A stretch of 22,527 nucleotides of DNA from a virus: positions 1 to 22,527 of the IMG/VR virus record IMGVR_UViG_3300032285_001198; one strand, 5' to 3'. Under the pieces are notes generated by a model. The model saw nothing but the letters and a program-made list of their open reading frames with translations, ran no database searches and was not told where the DNA came from. The translations under genes were made by a program, and so were the position numbers. Shown here in pieces: positions 19,669-22,527 of this stretch (position 1 is its first letter; every line of letters begins with the position of its first letter).

Positions 19669-22527
19669 TGTTAAATGTAGGTACATTAACACAAAATCAA
19701 AGTACTGATATATTCAAGAACTCAGAATCTATTAATTTAATACCAGTAGTTTCTGCTGAGTGGAACCATAATTTATTTAATACTCCATACCTTACCGTTG
19801 CTGGAATAGGAACAAAAATTTCAGGATCTCTTACATCTGGAACTGTTGCTAGTGTAACTTCTGGAGCTAAACCAAACTTTACAACTAAAAGTTTTAATAT
19901 GGCTAATGGCAAGGGATCAGCAGAATATACTATTACAGCAACAGGTGGTCTAGCATATAAGATAATTACATATGTAAAAACTAGTGATGCAATACCAGTT
20001 ATGATCACTGGCTCAGCTAAAGGATCTGATACACAATATGGATCTGAACAAACTGAAGCAGATTCTCTTGGATGGACTAAAATAGTTACATATATTGGTT
20101 CAAATGGAGAAGATGGAATAGCTTCATTTGTTTATACACTTAAGGCTAATTCTTTAAGCGGTACAAATATAAATCCAACAGTATCATTTACAGTACCAGA
20201 GATATACGAAACAACATTCTTTGATTATCAGTATCACTCACTATGGCCTACAGAAAATGCTTTTACATATTTTAGACCAGGTGAATCTTATGTAGCAACT
20301 GGAGATGCAAACTTTGCTTTCCCTTCTAATTATAGAAAAATAACATCATCTGTTCTTAATGGATACTCAACTGCAACATATTCACCAGTTAGTCCAATTG
20401 TACAAAACCCATCTTTTTTCTTAGCATCATCACCAGTGCCAGTTTTAAAGACTGCTTTGCCTACAGATATTTCTCCATATAAGTATTTTGTTTCTGATAA
20501 AACATCAAAAAGTATAACTGCTATATATGAGAAGCCAATTACAACAAATAAAATTGTTCTTAAGTTTAATACAATTATGACAACACCAACAATTAATATT
20601 GCTCTTAATGGTTCAAATATATCTGTTGATTCAAGTGCAAATATATCTTTAGCTAATAATGGATCAAATCCTTTTAATGGCGTGCTTACATTATACTGGA
20701 CTGGAACTGCATGGACTAAAACAAAATGGTCTGATATGCCTAAATTTAGCTCAACAGGATCTTTAGCAAAAGCAACAACAATAAGCAAGATAACTGTAAC
20801 AGAAATATCACGAACAATTAATTCAGGCTTTTCATCATTAACTGGTGCATCAAATTCAAGTACAAATATTGGTGCAGATTTTAACAGAATGCATTTAGTA
20901 GAAGTTTCTCCAAGACTTGAGATTGATCTATCTGATTTTGTACAAGATATAAGTATAGATAAATCACTAGATTCAGGAAACAGTGCTTTGCCTATTTCAT
21001 CTATAAATACAAATGATGCACGTATAGTATTGTCTGGCATACCAGCAATGAATGGATCAACACTTGTACCAATTTTTTCTAGCCAAAGCGATCAGACTTC
21101 AACTATATTATCAAACTTACTTAGAAAAAATGTAAAGTTTTATATTAATTTTAACCTAAAGACTTACTCAAGTCTTAGTGGAGGAACAACTACATCAAAT
21201 AAATATATTCCTGGAGGAATATTTTATTCAGATTCTTGGGATGAAAATGATATTCAAGATGTTAATATTCAGTGCTTTGATATTTCACGGTACTTACAAG
21301 CAACACCAGTACCAGATTATGTAGCTAACCTAAAGAATGTATTTGAGGTAATAACAAGCATACTTGATCTAGCTGGTTTTACTGATTATGACTATGATTC
21401 ATTATATGCTATATGTAATAGTAAAACAGCACCTCTTGATATATCTTATTACTATTGTAATTCAAAAGACTCAACCATTATTGATGCACTAAATCAAATA
21501 TTTATTGCATATCAAATTGGTGCATATATTGATGAGTATGGAATTATGAAATTTATTAGTCTTTCAAAGATTCTTGATCCTTCAACATCTTCTTTACTTT
21601 CAATAACTGATTCAGATATTACTCAAGGTGGTTTTTCAATATCTAATAAAGCAAAGCCAGGAAAAATATCTTTAAGATATCAAACCCCAAAAATTAAACA
21701 GTCTCCATCATTACAAAATATAAAAAACCTTAATGTTAAAAATTCTCCATCTTTTGTATATACAACCTCAAATGATGTTGTATGGCAACAGCAAACAATT
21801 GACTCAGTTGGTTTTAACTACCTTGATGCTGATATGGCAGCAGATGATAATGTATTTAAAATCAATAATAATGATCTATTAGATATATTCCATACATTTA
21901 ATTTAAATAATGATGGATATGCTGTTATTGAAAATGAAATCGTTTCATTTGTATATAAAGAATATAAGATATCTAACCTTGCAGAGACAGACTATGTTTA
22001 TGTGTCAGTTAAAAATAATCTTGAGTTATCTTCTGAAATAGATAATTTTATCAAGCAATATAGCATTGGTCTCACACTATCTGACGGAACAGAAAAACAG
22101 GACTATGACATATTAGTAACACCAACAGGAAACATAACAAATGTACAAAGAGGTATGTTTGGAACTTCACCTTCAGTACATGGAAGAATTGTTGATTTAG
22201 AATCTGGTGGATTATCAGAAGAAAAAATAACAAAAAATTACTCAAATATATCTTCGTCTAATGTTGCACAAATTATTAACGATAAAACTTTCAATACTGG
22301 AGATCTTACAGATAGCCTACCAAGTATTGATAAAATACAAGTATCAACTTCTGGTAATTATAAAACAATTATATATCCAACAGATATATACGATATTGGC
22401 TATAGCACGTATTCAGTAAAATTTGAGCTTCCAGAACAAAGCGTTTGCTCTGCAGGTTTATTCTTTAATATGGAAAGCCATCAGTCAACAACAGGAGCAT
22501 ACTTTGTACAGCTTGCTAGATATAATC
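19668..22527 (+). CDS. Large hub-like minor tail protein with carbohydrate-binding-like modules (partial, runs off the window)
   Basis: The frame is open for 953 codons and is cut by the window edge. The start is in a TAATG overlap with CGGAG upstream. Residues about 45-180 have the strand pattern of a carbohydrate-binding jelly roll (SAEYTITATGGLAYKIITYV, LGWTKIVTYIG, FTVPEIYETTFF). A middle part from about 405 (MHLVEVSPRLEIDLSDFVQD) through DALNQIFIAYQIGAYIDEYG resembles tail-hub proteins that cap the tube. ITNVQRGMFGTSPSVHG (about 824-840) is a motif I associate with such proteins. From about 905, STYSVKFELPEQSVCSAGLF starts what looks like a second lectin-like module. Very Ser/Thr/Asn-rich. 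The likely role is tail tip, contacting the host surface; the receptor is unknown. Confidence 0.72.
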   Translation, partial: MLNVGTLTQNQSTDIFKNSESINLIPVVSAEWNHNLFNTPYLTVAGIGTKISGSLTSGTVASVTSGAKPNFTTKSFNMANGKGSAEYTITATGGLAYKIITYVKTSDAIPVMITGSAKGSDTQYGSEQTEADSLGWTKIVTYIGSNGEDGIASFVYTLKANSLSGTNINPTVSFTVPEIYETTFFDYQYHSLWPTENAFTYFRPGESYVATGDANFAFPSNYRKITSSVLNGYSTATYSPVSPIVQNPSFFLASSPVPVLKTALPTDISPYKYFVSDKTSKSITAIYEKPITTNKIVLKFNTIMTTPTINIALNGSNISVDSSANISLANNGSNPFNGVLTLYWTGTAWTKTKWSDMPKFSSTGSLAKATTISKITVTEISRTINSGFSSLTGASNSSTNIGADFNRMHLVEVSPRLEIDLSDFVQDISIDKSLDSGNSALPISSINTNDARIVLSGIPAMNGSTLVPIFSSQSDQTSTILSNLLRKNVKFYINFNLKTYSSLSGGTTTSNKYIPGGIFYSDSWDENDIQDVNIQCFDISRYLQATPVPDYVANLKNVFEVITSILDLAGFTDYDYDSLYAICNSKTAPLDISYYYCNSKDSTIIDALNQIFIAYQIGAYIDEYGIMKFISLSKILDPSTSSLLSITDSDITQGGFSISNKAKPGKISLRYQTPKIKQSPSLQNIKNLNVKNSPSFVYTTSNDVVWQQQTIDSVGFNYLDADMAADDNVFKINNNDLLDIFHTFNLNNDGYAVIENEIVSFVYKEYKISNLAETDYVYVSVKNNLELSSEIDNFIKQYSIGLTLSDGTEKQDYDILVTPTGNITNVQRGMFGTSPSVHGRIVDLESGGLSEEKITKNYSNISSSNVAQIINDKTFNTGDLTDSLPSIDKIQVSTSGNYKTIIYPTDIYDIGYSTYSVKFELPEQSVCSAGLFFNMESHQSTTGAYFVQLARYN

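Noticed and set aside
20330-21040. A 236-codon open frame on the minus strand.
   Set aside because: It lies opposite the continuous hub-like minor tail gene, which has a good start and recognisable protein patterns. The antisense frame has no SD and no family features; it reflects codon bias.
1-22527. tRNA genes, CRISPR arrays, insertion sequences, attachment sites or a replication origin.
   Set aside because: No cloverleaf-like sequence, no regularly spaced repeats, no transposase or terminal repeats, and no origin-like repeat cluster were seen. Gaps between genes are all shorter than about 160 bases.

Overview
The window is a continuous piece of an AT-rich, tightly packed tailed-phage (siphovirus-type) genome. 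All supported genes lie on the + strand, and the largest gap between genes is about 150 bases. The order portal, XkdF-like protease/scaffold, HK97-fold capsid, connectors, tail terminator, tail tube, tail assembly chaperones, tape measure, minor tail proteins is that of a long-tailed phage with an HK97-type head. The tape measure has 1779 residues, which by the usual ~0.15 nm per residue would mean a tail of roughly 265 nm. The host cannot be read directly. Extended -10 promoters lying 6-9 bases before SD-less start codons, a monomeric B12-dependent ribonucleotide reductase, and tape-measure motifs familiar from large actinophages make a low-GC actinobacterial host my best guess. This is an inference.

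Layout. 20-1538: an FkbM-type methyltransferase overlapping a GT-A-like glycosyltransferase, closed by a terminator. 1602-3715: a well-formed promoter, a short leader with a hairpin, and a class II ribonucleotide reductase with all five redox/catalytic cysteines. 3723-4343: an endonuclease VII-like HNH protein with three N-terminal Cys/His modules. 4366-6389: a small unknown gene overlapping the portal gene. 6412-8937: protease fused to scaffold with a strong internal start for the scaffold alone, then the major capsid protein and a hairpin. 8949-11945: five genes, four junctions of which are TAATG overlaps: a SAP-like small protein, adaptor, stopper, neck and terminator candidates. 11961-12725: tail tube gene with its own promoter and terminator. 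12727-13810: two paralogous tail assembly chaperone genes, each behind its own copy of the same promoter. 13835-22527: tape measure, a small distal tail protein, and a very long hub-like minor tail protein cut by the window edge. No terminase is seen in front of the portal.

Together these genes build the head (portal, protease, scaffold, capsid), close and connect it (connectors), and assemble the tail (tube, chaperones, tape measure, tip). The reductase supplies dNTPs. The glycosyltransferase/methyltransferase pair may decorate virion or host glycans.

The most unusual points are these. (1) The tail assembly chaperones G and GT, normally made from one gene by a -1 ribosomal frameshift, look replaced by a gene duplication that also copied the promoter: a long SD-less copy and a short copy with a strong SD. 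(2) Eight TGn-TATAAT-like promoters split cleanly into four nearly leaderless, SD-less genes and four genes with leaders and SDs. (3) A scaffold gene is nested in frame inside the protease gene. Five start codons were moved from the longest possible reading frame on the basis of ribosome binding sites or promoters (4382, 4782, 7764, 8974, 13484).
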